From assembly GCF_000758685.1 (NCBI RefSeq), contig NZ_CP009286.1, forward strand, positions 1,642,501 through 1,706,500: 64,000 nt of DNA, given 5' to 3'. The position numbers were made by a program, and so were the translations under genes. The notes beneath the pieces were generated by a model. That model was not told the origin of the DNA. It saw only the letters and a list, made by a program, of their open reading frames with translations, and made no database searches. Below, piece by piece: positions 54,501 to 63,810 of this stretch (position 1 is its first letter; every line of letters begins with the position of its first letter). Origin of the DNA: Paenibacillus stellifer. GTDB taxonomy: Bacteria > Bacillota > Bacilli > Paenibacillales > Paenibacillaceae.

Positions 54501-56201
54501 ATGGCAAAGGAAAATGCTTTTCTTGATGATAACCAAGGGCTTAGTGAGGATGTAGCGGACTCTTTTGACTTCGATGGGTTGGAAGAGAAACTCCAAAGCC
54601 AATTAGAAGAAGATCTAGCTGATTTAAAATTTTTGGCGAAAGAGAAAGAAAAAATAGGAAATCCGGACAACCTAGGAAATGTCATCATGGATGTTGTTTG
54701 GGAGCAGTTTATGAATCAAGTTGCTGTCAAAGCTGGGGAGGATTTTATTAAAGAGAATAATGGCCTCAAACTTGATTTGCGGGATGAAGCTCATATTCAA
54801 ACAACAGAAAATTTTGCATACGGAAACATTGCAACACATAATACAAAAATTGACTATCAAGAACGTTACGATGATTGGCAGTCCAATTTCGTAAAAGACG
54901 AAAATGGAAATGTTGTAACCCACACAACCAGATCTGGAAAAAAGGAAGCTACATTGGTTAAAGGTGCAAGAAAACCATTTGATGATGGTCGACCAAGCGG
55001 TTCTGCTGAGAAACACACAGATATGGATCACACTGTATCAGCAGCAGAAATTATTCGAGATTCGGCGGCTAACGCTCACATGACAAAAGAGGAACAAATC
55101 GCCTTTGCTAATAGTGAGGCAAATCTTAACGAAATGGATTTGAGCCTTAATCGTTCAAAGGGCGACAAGTCAACAACCGAATGGCTTGATAATCCAAACG
55201 CTGATGGTCAAAAGCCAAATGAGATATTTGATATCAGTGATGAAAATGATAAAAAAATGCGTAAGAAAGATGCTGAAGCTCGTGAAGAATACAAAAAGCA
55301 GAAAAAAGAAGCTGAGAAGAAATCTATTGAGGCAGGAAAACAGTCTCAAAAGGAAGAAGTATTTCGTATTGGCGGTAAAGCACTTAGAGCGGTGCTCATG
55401 CAGTTGCTTGCTGATTTGGTTAAGGAAATTATCGCTAAGTTAGTTAAGTGGTTTAAGTCTGCTAAAAAGGGCTTAGACACCCTTCTAGATAGCTTAAAAG
55501 AGGCCATTCATTCCTTCATCAGTAAAATGAAAACGCACTTGATTAATGCAGGAAATACTGTGTTTAGTACTGTTGCAACAGCGATTTTAGGTCCTATTTT
55601 TGGAACCATAAAAAAAGTATGGATGTTGTTAAAGCAAGGTTGGAAATCGCTTAAAGACGCTGTCAATTATATAAAGAGTCCTGAGAACAAAGGTAAACCT
55701 ATTAGTCGTCTCCTTCTCGAAACAGGTAAAATAATCATTGCAGGATTAACTGGAGCAGGAGCATTAGTGCTTGGCGAAGTTATCGAAAAAGGTCTGATGA
55801 CAATTCCTATATTCGCCATCGAGATACCTTTGATTGGTAGCCTTGCAAATATTATAGGTATTTTTCTGGGTGCTGTAGTTGCAGGGATTATAGGTGCTAT
55901 TGCAATAAATCTTATTGAAAAAAGAATTGAAAAAGGCCAGAAAGCAGCTGTTGTTGAAGCTCAAGTCGAGAAGAGCAACGAGGTTCTAAATCTTCAGCAC
56001 CAAGTCCGTATTGTAAGTGAGGTAAAGCTTGAACACACTAAGGCAAATGCAGCGAAGGAGATAAAAGATCGTCATGTTGCTGCAGCAAATATGATGAGTG
56101 AATCTCTAAAAAATATCGCTGCAAATTGCGAGGATGATGAATCTATACAGAGCACATTTGATGATATTGATAATCTATTAGACGAACTAAGTGAGGAATA
56201 A
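54501..56201 (+). CDS. Membrane protein with HNH-like segment; first gene of an unassigned three-gene module
   Basis: 566 residues, not recognised as a named family. Seen: an acidic N-terminus (1-60); residues 140-225 look like a degenerate HNH nuclease, with MDHTVSAAEI (DH at 176-177), EANLNEMDL (Asn 208) and LNRSKGDKS (217-224) in the right order; a Lys/Glu-rich coiled coil (250-290); amphipathic helices (290-400); two hydrophobic segments (about 411-428 and 448-472, rich in Gly/Ala/Ile); and a helical tail. The membrane segments recall pore-forming or membrane-anchored effectors. The next gene begins 2 bases after its stop. Role in the module: candidate effector, by inference. Confidence 0.7.
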   Translation: MAKENAFLDDNQGLSEDVADSFDFDGLEEKLQSQLEEDLADLKFLAKEKEKIGNPDNLGNVIMDVVWEQFMNQVAVKAGEDFIKENNGLKLDLRDEAHIQTTENFAYGNIATHNTKIDYQERYDDWQSNFVKDENGNVVTHTTRSGKKEATLVKGARKPFDDGRPSGSAEKHTDMDHTVSAAEIIRDSAANAHMTKEEQIAFANSEANLNEMDLSLNRSKGDKSTTEWLDNPNADGQKPNEIFDISDENDKKMRKKDAEAREEYKKQKKEAEKKSIEAGKQSQKEEVFRIGGKALRAVLMQLLADLVKEIIAKLVKWFKSAKKGLDTLLDSLKEAIHSFISKMKTHLINAGNTVFSTVATAILGPIFGTIKKVWMLLKQGWKSLKDAVNYIKSPENKGKPISRLLLETGKIIIAGLTGAGALVLGEVIEKGLMTIPIFAIEIPLIGSLANIIGIFLGAVVAGIIGAIAINLIEKRIEKGQKAAVVEAQVEKSNEVLNLQHQVRIVSEVKLEHTKANAAKEIKDRHVAAANMMSESLKNIAANCEDDESIQSTFDDIDNLLDELSEE

Positions 56202-56203
56202 AG

Positions 56204-57304
56204 ATGAATGAATTAGTTATAAAAACCCACAATTTCGAACTAGCAAAAAGAGGGTTAAAAGAATTTTCGCAAAAGAAGACAGATGAGTTAAAAATTGATA
56301 CCGTTAGAACTGACGGGGGATTTCTAGGCCTTGGTGACCATAAGGTTACAGGATCCGAATTAAATAGTAGACTCAGTACTATTCAGCAGCATTTAATTGA
56401 TTTAAATACTACGAATAATAGAACCATCAAAGAGTTTGGTCAGGTATATAGTGCATTAGAGGCGTTGGATAAAGACTATATTCAAGCTATTTTGATATCT
56501 ATTAAAGCTACTGAAAAAACCAGTGAACGTATTCAAGCAACGCAAGAGCAAATTAAAAAGATTGTTGAGGATCAGAAAAAAACACTTGAGGTCCTAAAAA
56601 GGTTTAAGCAAAAACTGGATGGTTATGCTCATCTCGAAGACATCGATAAAATATGGAGTGATTGTCAGAAATGGTATAGCGAAATTACTGCGTTATCAAA
56701 TTCAATTAGTAGTGCGAAGGCCATCAGCAAAGCAAATGCACAAAAAGCGGATGAAATAAAAACTGTATTAAAGGGTACGGAAACCAAGTTAAATGATCTA
56801 TCTAAGCACTTAAATCAACAGATTGTAAAACTTGAAGCCATCATCTCTTTTACAAGTAAGTTAGAGAAAATTGTCCACTTACAAGATATCGACGAAATGT
56901 GGGATTCTTTATCAAATGCGCATACTTCTTTGGCGAATAACAGCAATGAGTTGAGCTCCTTTAAGGATACCGCATCTAAACAACAATCTGACATAGAAAC
57001 CCTTCTATCTTTTATGGGGGATTTGTCCAGTTGTAAGCATTTGAACGATATAGATGATATTTGGAATTCCAGCGAGATGCATTCTATCCAATTGTCTGAA
57101 TTGGAAAAGCAGAGCGATGAAATAAAGAGCATTGTTCAATCGATTAAGGAAAACACCGATGCTGCAATCGCAAGTGTTGTTGAAAAGAATGATACAGCTA
57201 TCCAGAAGTTAACTAAAAAAATCAAATATGCTTATCTTCTTGCTGGTGGATCATTTGGGCTTGCAATTATTGAGTTGATTGTGATTCTTTTGAAGGTGGA
57301 ATGA
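56204..57304 (+). CDS. Coiled-coil protein with C-terminal membrane anchor; second gene of the module
   Basis: 366 residues, almost entirely predicted coiled coil, ending in one membrane helix (about 343-364: AYLLAGGSFGLAIIELIVILL), so the body faces the cytoplasm. Three internal repeats of a short motif are visible: HLEDIDKIW (143-151), HLQDIDEMW (225-233) and HLNDIDDIW (279-287), each within a similar helical unit. It could be a scaffold or sensor linking the first protein to the AAA+ ATPase at the membrane. Its stop overlaps the next start (ATGA). No known family recognised. Confidence 0.7.
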   Translation: MNELVIKTHNFELAKRGLKEFSQKKTDELKIDTVRTDGGFLGLGDHKVTGSELNSRLSTIQQHLIDLNTTNNRTIKEFGQVYSALEALDKDYIQAILISIKATEKTSERIQATQEQIKKIVEDQKKTLEVLKRFKQKLDGYAHLEDIDKIWSDCQKWYSEITALSNSISSAKAISKANAQKADEIKTVLKGTETKLNDLSKHLNQQIVKLEAIISFTSKLEKIVHLQDIDEMWDSLSNAHTSLANNSNELSSFKDTASKQQSDIETLLSFMGDLSSCKHLNDIDDIWNSSEMHSIQLSELEKQSDEIKSIVQSIKENTDAAIASVVEKNDTAIQKLTKKIKYAYLLAGGSFGLAIIELIVILLKVE

Positions 57305-58404
57305 TGGATAAATACAAGAGCGCGTTAATAAATAACGCATCAAAATTAGATGCTATTACAGATGCCTGTGGTGAGATTACTAAGCTTGCATCTTCTATAA
57401 TTGAGGATAACAGTAGGGCGGCTACGGTTTCACTTCTTAAAAAAATATCAGACGTAGTAGATAATCCTAAATACCAGATTGAAGTAAAGCGTGTAGCCCA
57501 GTTGTTAAACTCAAATTTAATTGAATACTATGGCTATACAACATTGCAAAGCATTTGCAAACCAGATACAGTGATAGCGGAGGATACAAGAACTTTGCAA
57601 GAACTGTTGGGCGAGCTAAACGCTCTTGTTGGTTTGGAGACAGTTAAAGCTAAGGTTAATGATTTAATTGCTTATCAAAAAGTTCAAAAGCTACGTAGAG
57701 AGAATAATCTTCACTCCTCAAAAAACACTTTGCATCTAGCCTTCACAGGAAATCCGGGAACGGGAAAAACAACGGTTGCGAGAATTGTTGGTAGAATCTA
57801 CAAACAGATAGGGTTGCTATCAAAAGGACATTTTATTGAAGTGTCTAGAACAGATCTTATAGCAGGATATCAGGGCCAAACAGCACTTAAAGTTAAGAAA
57901 GTAATAGAACGTGCAAAAGGCGGAGTATTATTTATTGACGAGGCTTACAGTATTACTGAAAATGATCAAAGTGATTCTTATGGACGAGAGTGCCTAACGG
58001 AACTCACTAAAGCATTAGAAGATTATAGAGATGATTTAGTTGTTATTGTTGCTGGTTATACAGAACCAATGAATAAGTTTTTTGAATCGAATCCGGGGTT
58101 AAAATCAAGATTTAATACATTCATTGAATTTGAAAATTATCAGGCTGAAGAACTAGAAGAAATCTTGATAAGTATGTGTGAAAAGAACGACTATCAATTA
58201 AGTGAGGAAGTTAGGAAAAGTGTAAAAGCCTTTTTTGAAAACGAGATAAGTAAAAAAAATGAGAACTTTGCAAATGGTCGTTTGGCGCGTAATTTATACG
58301 ATGATTTAGTTATGAATCACGCTAGAAGAGTAATAAACATAGCTAATGTGTCGAGATACGATTTGTCTGTAATTACAGCTAGAGATTTTGAAGTTTTGAG
58401 TTAG
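57301..58404 (+). CDS. CbbX/SpoVK-type AAA+ ATPase; third gene of the module
   Basis: 367 residues. An N-terminal ~100-residue helical region precedes a single AAA+ domain of the CbbX/SpoVK class: LNALVGLETVKAKVNDLI (the class signature), FTGNPGTGKTTVAR (Walker A, residues 150-157), IAGYQGQTALKVKK (pore loop), GGVLFIDEAYSI (Walker B, 209-215) and NPGLKSRFNTFIEF (Arg finger). Such ATPases remodel partner proteins; CbbX rebuilds inhibited Rubisco. Here the ATG overlaps the stop of the coiled-coil gene, so the three products are made together. It probably remodels the membrane proteins of the module. It is not the housekeeping SpoVK, given its context. Confidence 0.85.
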   Translation: MMDKYKSALINNASKLDAITDACGEITKLASSIIEDNSRAATVSLLKKISDVVDNPKYQIEVKRVAQLLNSNLIEYYGYTTLQSICKPDTVIAEDTRTLQELLGELNALVGLETVKAKVNDLIAYQKVQKLRRENNLHSSKNTLHLAFTGNPGTGKTTVARIVGRIYKQIGLLSKGHFIEVSRTDLIAGYQGQTALKVKKVIERAKGGVLFIDEAYSITENDQSDSYGRECLTELTKALEDYRDDLVVIVAGYTEPMNKFFESNPGLKSRFNTFIEFENYQAEELEEILISMCEKNDYQLSEEVRKSVKAFFENEISKKNENFANGRLARNLYDDLVMNHARRVINIANVSRYDLSVITARDFEVLS

Positions 58405-58877
58405 GGATAACAAGGTTTGTTATTCGAGAGGTGGGGAGTTAGAGATCAAAAACCGGTAAAATCAAGGCTTGAGCCTACTATAACAGATTTTATCGTAGCC
58501 GCGGCGCAAACCGCATACGGTTCCCGACAAGTGAAATGAGAGAACTGCTTCGTTTGTCAAATCGTTCCATAAGGGTAAAGGTAAATCACTGGAGAGAAGA
58601 AGGATTCATTGAGCCGCGCGATCAAGATGCCAAAAGGGTGCGCTCAATTAAATATAAACCATTGATGAGATTAAAGCTTTAAGGTCTCTAGTGTAGCGAC
58701 CATGGACAAATAAATGTCTGTGGTCGTTATTTATTGTCAAGTGCCCAAGCCGTATCAGCATATCCTCCATTAGGAGGCGATGCCGGGTGCATGTGAAACT
58801 GATTGCGGGCGACTCTAATGACAAAATACGCATGGCCTGTTATGATTATCTCCTAGAGAAGTTCAGGAGGGAGAAAC
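58405..58877 (+). other. Region with a small gene relic upstream of the recombinase
   Basis: 473 bases. A frame open from about 58473 reads NRIRFPTSEMRELLRLSNRS then VKVNHWREEGFIEPRDQDAK and stops at 58682; the only ATG (58536) gives 48 residues. It resembles the end of a winged-helix protein and is probably a remnant. No clear sigma-E promoter for the recombinase could be identified in the remaining sequence, though the B. subtilis recombinase gene is sigma-E dependent. Confidence 0.35.
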
Positions 58878-60383
58878 ATGATCGCTATTTACGCCAGGGT
58901 GAGCACAGAAGAACAAGCAAAACATGGATTCAGCCTGAACGATCAGATTCGTCAGTGTCGGATGAAAGCGGAGACGAATAAAGTTAAAGAATATGTGGAC
59001 GATGGGATATCTGGAGAGTTTTTAGATAGACCAGCCTTAACCAAATTACGGGAAGATGTTAGAGAAGGGATCATAAGCAAAATCATATGTCTGGATCCCG
59101 ACCGTTTATCGCGGAAATTAATGAACCAATTAATCATAACGGATGAATTCGATAGAAGAGGAATAGAACTGGTATTCGTTAATGGAGAGTATTCCAAAAC
59201 CCCGGAAGGAAACCTGTTCTATTCTATGCGTGGGGCGATAGCCGAATTTGAAAAATCCAAAATTAACGAACGAATGAGCCGCGGCAGACGAGAAAAAGCG
59301 CGACAAGGTAAAGTGTTGAGAGATTTTCAAGTCTACGGATATAGTTATGACAAAGAGTCGGAGCAATTCCTTGTCAATGAAGACGAAGCTGCAATCGTAA
59401 GATTAATTTTTGATTTATTTACACAGCCCAATACATTGGTTCAAGGTTTAAATGGTATCGCACTATATTTAACTAGCAAAGGTGTACCTACCAAACGAGG
59501 AGCTCCAGTATGGCATCGTCAAGTCGTTAGACAAATCATAATGAATCGAGCCTATATTGGCGAGTTTTATCAGAATCGTTGGAATACCGAAGGAATGCTT
59601 GGCAACAAGCATAGAAAAGATGAGGAAAAGGTTCCAATGAGGGAGAGGCCAAAGAGTGATTGGATCCTGATACCTTGCCCCCCCATTATTGAAGAGGCCC
59701 AGTTTGAACACGCCCAGAGACTGCTTTCCGAATCACGTCGAAGATGGGCACAGAAGAGTAAGCATCCATATTTATTAAGTGGCTTGCTTAGATGCGGAGA
59801 CTGCGGCAATACAATGACTGGGCGATTATCAAATAATTGGGGCAAAAAGGTCCCTGAATATACAGATATTAAAAATACAGCCGGTGCAAAACAAAAAGGC
59901 TGTGGTAGAAGAATTAAAGCCCAGATGATCGAAGATCAAGTATGGGAGCAAGTCGCTGGTTGGTTAAATAATCCTGACGAAATTGCCGCGGCGTTGCAGC
60001 AGGAGAAAACAAAAGAGCCTTTTGAAGCTGGAGAAATAGCTAGGCTTGAAAAGGAAATCGAAAAAACAAAAAACGCCCGAAAAAAATTAATCAAGTTATT
60101 TGCAGCCAGTGAAGACGGTATTGGGGAAGAGGAAATCCGGCAGGAATTGAAGGAGTTAACTCAGAAAGAGGAAGCTCTGAATAACCAACTAGCCGAGTTA
60201 TCGGATATGGTGAATTCTACACAGAACAATGAGTTTAACATTAACGTCCTAATGGAAGCCGTTCAGTATTATCTGTCAAAAGGGCAAGACGAACTATCGT
60301 TTGAAGAGAAGCGGGATTTAATCCGGCAGGTTGTAAGGGAAATACGGGTGTATGAGGATTCGGTTGAGATTTTTACGTTTTAA
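58878..60383 (+). CDS. spoIVCA: SpoIVCA-type large serine recombinase (skin excisionase)
   Basis: 501 residues, close to the 500 of B. subtilis SpoIVCA. Resolvase domain: IAIYARVSTEEQAKHG with catalytic Ser9, DPDRLSRKLMNQLIITDEF and MRGAIAEFEKSKINERMSRG. Recombinase domain: VWHRQVVRQIIMNRAYIGEF. Zinc ribbon: LLSGLLRCGDCGNTMTG with later GCGRR; the third ligand position that is Cys in the B. subtilis protein as I remember it is Asp here. A coiled coil (about 390-460) completes the large-serine-recombinase plan. AGGAGGGAG precedes the ATG. It should excise the element during sporulation and restore sigK. Confidence 0.93.
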   Translation: MIAIYARVSTEEQAKHGFSLNDQIRQCRMKAETNKVKEYVDDGISGEFLDRPALTKLREDVREGIISKIICLDPDRLSRKLMNQLIITDEFDRRGIELVFVNGEYSKTPEGNLFYSMRGAIAEFEKSKINERMSRGRREKARQGKVLRDFQVYGYSYDKESEQFLVNEDEAAIVRLIFDLFTQPNTLVQGLNGIALYLTSKGVPTKRGAPVWHRQVVRQIIMNRAYIGEFYQNRWNTEGMLGNKHRKDEEKVPMRERPKSDWILIPCPPIIEEAQFEHAQRLLSESRRRWAQKSKHPYLLSGLLRCGDCGNTMTGRLSNNWGKKVPEYTDIKNTAGAKQKGCGRRIKAQMIEDQVWEQVAGWLNNPDEIAAALQQEKTKEPFEAGEIARLEKEIEKTKNARKKLIKLFAASEDGIGEEEIRQELKELTQKEEALNNQLAELSDMVNSTQNNEFNINVLMEAVQYYLSKGQDELSFEEKRDLIRQVVREIRVYEDSVEIFTF

Positions 60384-60434
60384 TATTGGACTAATCTTGA
60401 TTCGGGGACAAACCAAGTGTGCCTGGGAGGATGT

Positions 60435-62861
60435 ATGGATAGTAATTTGGAACAACGGCTTGCTCAGGCTTTTAAAGAAATTGAATCGTTACGATTAGAA
60501 AACCAACAATTAAGACTTCAGTTGTCTAAATATTCGGAGCTTGATGATTTCAAAGAGAGTACTCCCACTAATGAAATCACTACTGATCAGGAACAGCCTC
60601 CCGTAGGCCAGGTCCACCTCCAATCGAGTCCAGAGGACAAGATAGCTCTATTTCGTTCTCTTTTTCGAGGGAGGGAGGACGTATATCCAGTAAGATGGAC
60701 AAGCAAAACTGGAAAATCGGGATATTCGCCTGTTTGTAAGAATGATCGCTCACCTGTTTGTAATAAGCCTCGGATTAAATGTTCGGATTGTTCTTATCAA
60801 GCTTTCGAAATGTTATCGGATGATATCTATGCCCGCCATCTGAATGCAAAGATAAACCGTACAATAGGTGTTTATCCCATGCTAAAAGATGAAACCTGCT
60901 GGTTTCTTGCTATAGACTTTGACAAACGCAATTGGAAACAAGATGCCGCTGTTGTAATGGAAACTTGTAAGGCACATCATATTCCTTCAGCTCTTGAACG
61001 CTCGCGTTCGGGAAACGGGGGACATGTCTGGTTGTTCTTTGATCAGCCGATAGAGGCGAGTCTCGCCAGAAAATTGGGAAGCGCGATATTAACCAAAACA
61101 AGGGAGCGCCATTATCAGCTCTCTTTAGACTCCTACGATCGATTATTTCCAAACCAAGACACGCTGCCTAAAGGCGGGTTTGGAAATTTGATTGCTTTGC
61201 CTCTGCAGGGCGGTCCTCGGATGGATGGGAACAGTGTCTTTGTCGATGAACGTTTTCAGCCGTATGAAGATCAATGGAGCTTTCTATCGGGGCTCGAAAA
61301 AATTTCCTTGGGTCAAGCTCAAAGGCTAGTCTTTGAGTTGACGAAAGGGGAATCCCCGCTGGGCGTAAACGTATGGAACGAATCGGATGACGAGAATGGT
61401 GAGCGACCTTGGTTAGATCGTGGGACGAACATACAATCATCAGAAATAGGACAACTCCCTGACCAGGTTCACGTCGTTCTTTCCAACATGATCTATATCG
61501 AAAAAAATGGGCTTCCTTCAGTATTCATACAGAAGCTGCAAGCTTTGGCCATGTTTCAAAATCCGGATTTCTATAAGACGCAAGCCATGAGATTGCCGAC
61601 TTATGGCAAGCCTCGTGTCATCGGCTGTTATGAGGATTATGACAAGTATCTTGCAATTCCTAGAGGTTGTCATGGGAAGATGCTGGATTTAATGAAAATG
61701 CACCAGGTTGAACTGTTTGTATCGGACGAACGTAATCCTGGTTGTCCGATTGATGTTAGCTTCAGTGGAACACTTTCCATGCTTCAGGATGGTACTGCAA
61801 GATCTATGCTTGCTAATGAAACGGGAATCTTATCGGCCACAACCGCGTTTGGCAAGACCGTCGTTGCAGCTTCTATTATCGCCTCCAGAAAAATAAACAC
61901 ATTGGTACTTGTTCACAGAAGAGAGCTCATGGATCAGTGGAGAGAACGACTTGATGCTTTTTTGAATATAGACAAGAAGAATATTGGCATCATCGGCGGA
62001 GGCAAGGACAAACGAACTGGAATCGTTGATATCGCGATTATACCAAGCTTGAACTATAAAGGCGCCATTAAGGAATATATTGAGGAATACGGCCAAATCA
62101 TTGTAGATGAATGTCACCATGTTTCGGCTTTTAGCTTTGAGCAGGTGTTGAAAAAAGCTAAGGCCAAATATGTTCTGGGTCTAACTGCAACCCCATCCAG
62201 GAAGGATGGACATCAACCGATCGTTCTCATGCAATGCGGTCCGATTCGCGTGTCTATAGACGCGAAGTCGCAGGCTCAAGCTCGGGGGTTGGAACAAAAA
62301 GTGATTCCGCGTTATACCAGTTTCCGTACACCGCAGGATTTACCTTCACCTGGTATTCAAGAGATCTATAAACTATTGGTCGAAGATGAAGAACGAAACA
62401 ACATGATTTTCGATGATTTACTTAAGGCGTTGGATCAAGGGCGTTCACCAATCCTTTTGACGGAACGTACCGCTCATGTGGAGTACTTTGAAAATCGCCT
62501 GAAGCATTTTGCCAAGAATGTGGTTGTTCTTCGAGGTGGTATGGGGAAAAAGCAAAGGGAAGCTCTAAGGGAACAAATTGGTTCCATATCCGATTCCGAA
62601 GAAAGGGTATTTATTGCAACCGGAAAGCTGATCGGAGAGGGCTTTGACGATGCGCGGCTTGATACGTTATTCCTGGTCCATCCCATCTCTTGGAGAGGGA
62701 CGCTTCAGCAATATGCTGGACGTCTCCATCGTACCCATCACAATAAACAAGATGTGCAGATTTATGATTATGTAGACTTACAGGTGCCGATGCTTATGGC
62801 TATGTACAAGAAACGTGTTAAGGGCTATGCAGCAATGGGATATCACGGAATGAACTTATAA
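60435..62861 (+). CDS. TOTE-type primase-helicase (AEP domain fused to SF2 helicase)
   Basis: 808 residues; ATG 60435 is used because GGGAGG precedes it (the frame is open to 60417). Order: N-terminal coiled coil (about 1-40); archaeo-eukaryotic primase-like domain (about 75-330) with cysteines in VCNKPRIKCSDC, the catalytic FLAIDFDKRNW and SGNGGHVWLFF; SF2 helicase (about 450-800) with SATTAFGKTVVAASII, IIVDECHHVSAF, LGLTATPSRKDGH and QYAGRLHRTHHNK. This fusion is the core protein of predicted TOTE conflict systems, thought to act on invading nucleic acid. Downstream of the recombinase on the same strand. The biochemical role is unproven. Confidence 0.82.
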   Translation: MDSNLEQRLAQAFKEIESLRLENQQLRLQLSKYSELDDFKESTPTNEITTDQEQPPVGQVHLQSSPEDKIALFRSLFRGREDVYPVRWTSKTGKSGYSPVCKNDRSPVCNKPRIKCSDCSYQAFEMLSDDIYARHLNAKINRTIGVYPMLKDETCWFLAIDFDKRNWKQDAAVVMETCKAHHIPSALERSRSGNGGHVWLFFDQPIEASLARKLGSAILTKTRERHYQLSLDSYDRLFPNQDTLPKGGFGNLIALPLQGGPRMDGNSVFVDERFQPYEDQWSFLSGLEKISLGQAQRLVFELTKGESPLGVNVWNESDDENGERPWLDRGTNIQSSEIGQLPDQVHVVLSNMIYIEKNGLPSVFIQKLQALAMFQNPDFYKTQAMRLPTYGKPRVIGCYEDYDKYLAIPRGCHGKMLDLMKMHQVELFVSDERNPGCPIDVSFSGTLSMLQDGTARSMLANETGILSATTAFGKTVVAASIIASRKINTLVLVHRRELMDQWRERLDAFLNIDKKNIGIIGGGKDKRTGIVDIAIIPSLNYKGAIKEYIEEYGQIIVDECHHVSAFSFEQVLKKAKAKYVLGLTATPSRKDGHQPIVLMQCGPIRVSIDAKSQAQARGLEQKVIPRYTSFRTPQDLPSPGIQEIYKLLVEDEERNNMIFDDLLKALDQGRSPILLTERTAHVEYFENRLKHFAKNVVVLRGGMGKKQREALREQIGSISDSEERVFIATGKLIGEGFDDARLDTLFLVHPISWRGTLQQYAGRLHRTHHNKQDVQIYDYVDLQVPMLMAMYKKRVKGYAAMGYHGMNL

Positions 62862-63018
62862 AATGCTCTATATGTACTGAAGCGATTGCTCCCGTAGTGG
62901 GGTTATTATTCGATCATGAGCTTAGCTGTTTGCGTAAAGGTCCTTATGTTATAATTTTAGGCATAGATATTTGGGGCTATTTCCTGAATAATACAATTGT
63001 AATCAGGCGGTGATTCAT

Positions 63019-63195
63019 GTGAACCGGATGCAGGACATAAATAAATACATTAAACTTACAGGCGATCGAGCGAAATTAGATGCAAAAGCGAATGGCACAT
63101 ACATTGTGTATAAGACAAGTGATGGTCATATGGTTAGAGAGTACAGCAATGGGGATATAGAACGTATCGAGGTTTCGGAGCTCTCCAATGAATAG
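63019..63195 (+). CDS. Small putative antitoxin of the zeta-like toxin
   Basis: 58 residues from GTG 63019 (AGGCGG 8 bases upstream; GTG 63010 and ATG 63028 are alternatives). The product starts VNRMQDINKYIKLTGDRA, then YIVYKTSDGHMVREYSNGD. It overlaps the toxin start by 8 bases, the usual antitoxin-first coupling. It does not look like the classical epsilon antitoxin, so the assignment rests on position and size. Confidence 0.6.
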   Translation: MNRMQDINKYIKLTGDRAKLDAKANGTYIVYKTSDGHMVREYSNGDIERIEVSELSNE

Positions 63196-63772
63196 TCCTA
63201 TTGCTACGATGTTTGTGTTTGCTGGAAACAACGGCAGTGGCAAAAGCACAATTCGAAATCTCATTGTGGATCGCATTGGTGTTAGTATAAATATTGATGC
63301 TGATGCACTTGCACGCGCCATTGATGCTGAACAACCCGAGCGACATAAAGTGAGTGCTGGGAAAGAAGCGATTAAGATTGTACGAGATTGTATTCGAAAC
63401 AAACGGGATTTTTCAATTGAGACGACGCTGGCTGGCGGCAACGTCATTCGTCAAATGCGTGAAGCGAAGGAAAATAGCTTCGAGGTGGTAATGTTCTATG
63501 TTGGACTAGGCGATTATCGATTGAATATGGAAAGGGTTGCCGCCCGGGTGAAAAACGGCGGACATCATATTCCATCCGAAGATATCATAAGGCGACACCA
63601 TACCTCCATAGAGAATTTACTTGCTCATCTTGATCTCATCGATTATTTAGTTCTGATCGATAATAGTGAATCCGATGGCAAGATCGTCATGGAAGCCGAC
63701 CAAAAACGTGTTATTTATCGAGCTGCTGAGCTGCCTGAGTGGGTAAGGATAATTGAGAAGCTCCTGGATTAG
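63188..63772 (+). CDS. Zeta-toxin family kinase
   Basis: 194 residues. P-loop [16 protein letters not shown] near the N-terminus; [11 protein letters not shown] gives the conserved Asp after strand 2; [16 protein letters not shown] matches the 'E-T-x' segment; [22 protein letters not shown] is the lid with catalytic arginines. Zeta toxins phosphorylate UDP-N-acetylglucosamine and block cell-wall synthesis; short stand-alone members may act on other nucleotides or small molecules. Coupled with the 58-residue upstream ORF. It is the last gene before the right end of the element, opposite to darT-darG at the left. Confidence 0.85.
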   Translation: MNSPIATMFVFAGNNGSGKSTIRNLIVDRIGVSINIDADALARAIDAEQPERHKVSAGKEAIKIVRDCIRNKRDFSIETTLAGGNVIRQMREAKENSFEVVMFYVGLGDYRLNMERVAARVKNGGHHIPSEDIIRRHHTSIENLLAHLDLIDYLVLIDNSESDGKIVMEADQKRVIYRAAELPEWVRIIEKLLD

Positions 63773-63810
63773 ATTTAGTTCATGGCCGTATAGATGAGTG
63801 TAAAACTTTT

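Noticed and set aside
57301..58404. Housekeeping SpoVK (sporulation protein) linked to skin
   Set aside because: Same AAA+ class, but it overlaps a membrane coiled-coil gene in an AT-rich accessory module and has a different N-terminal region.
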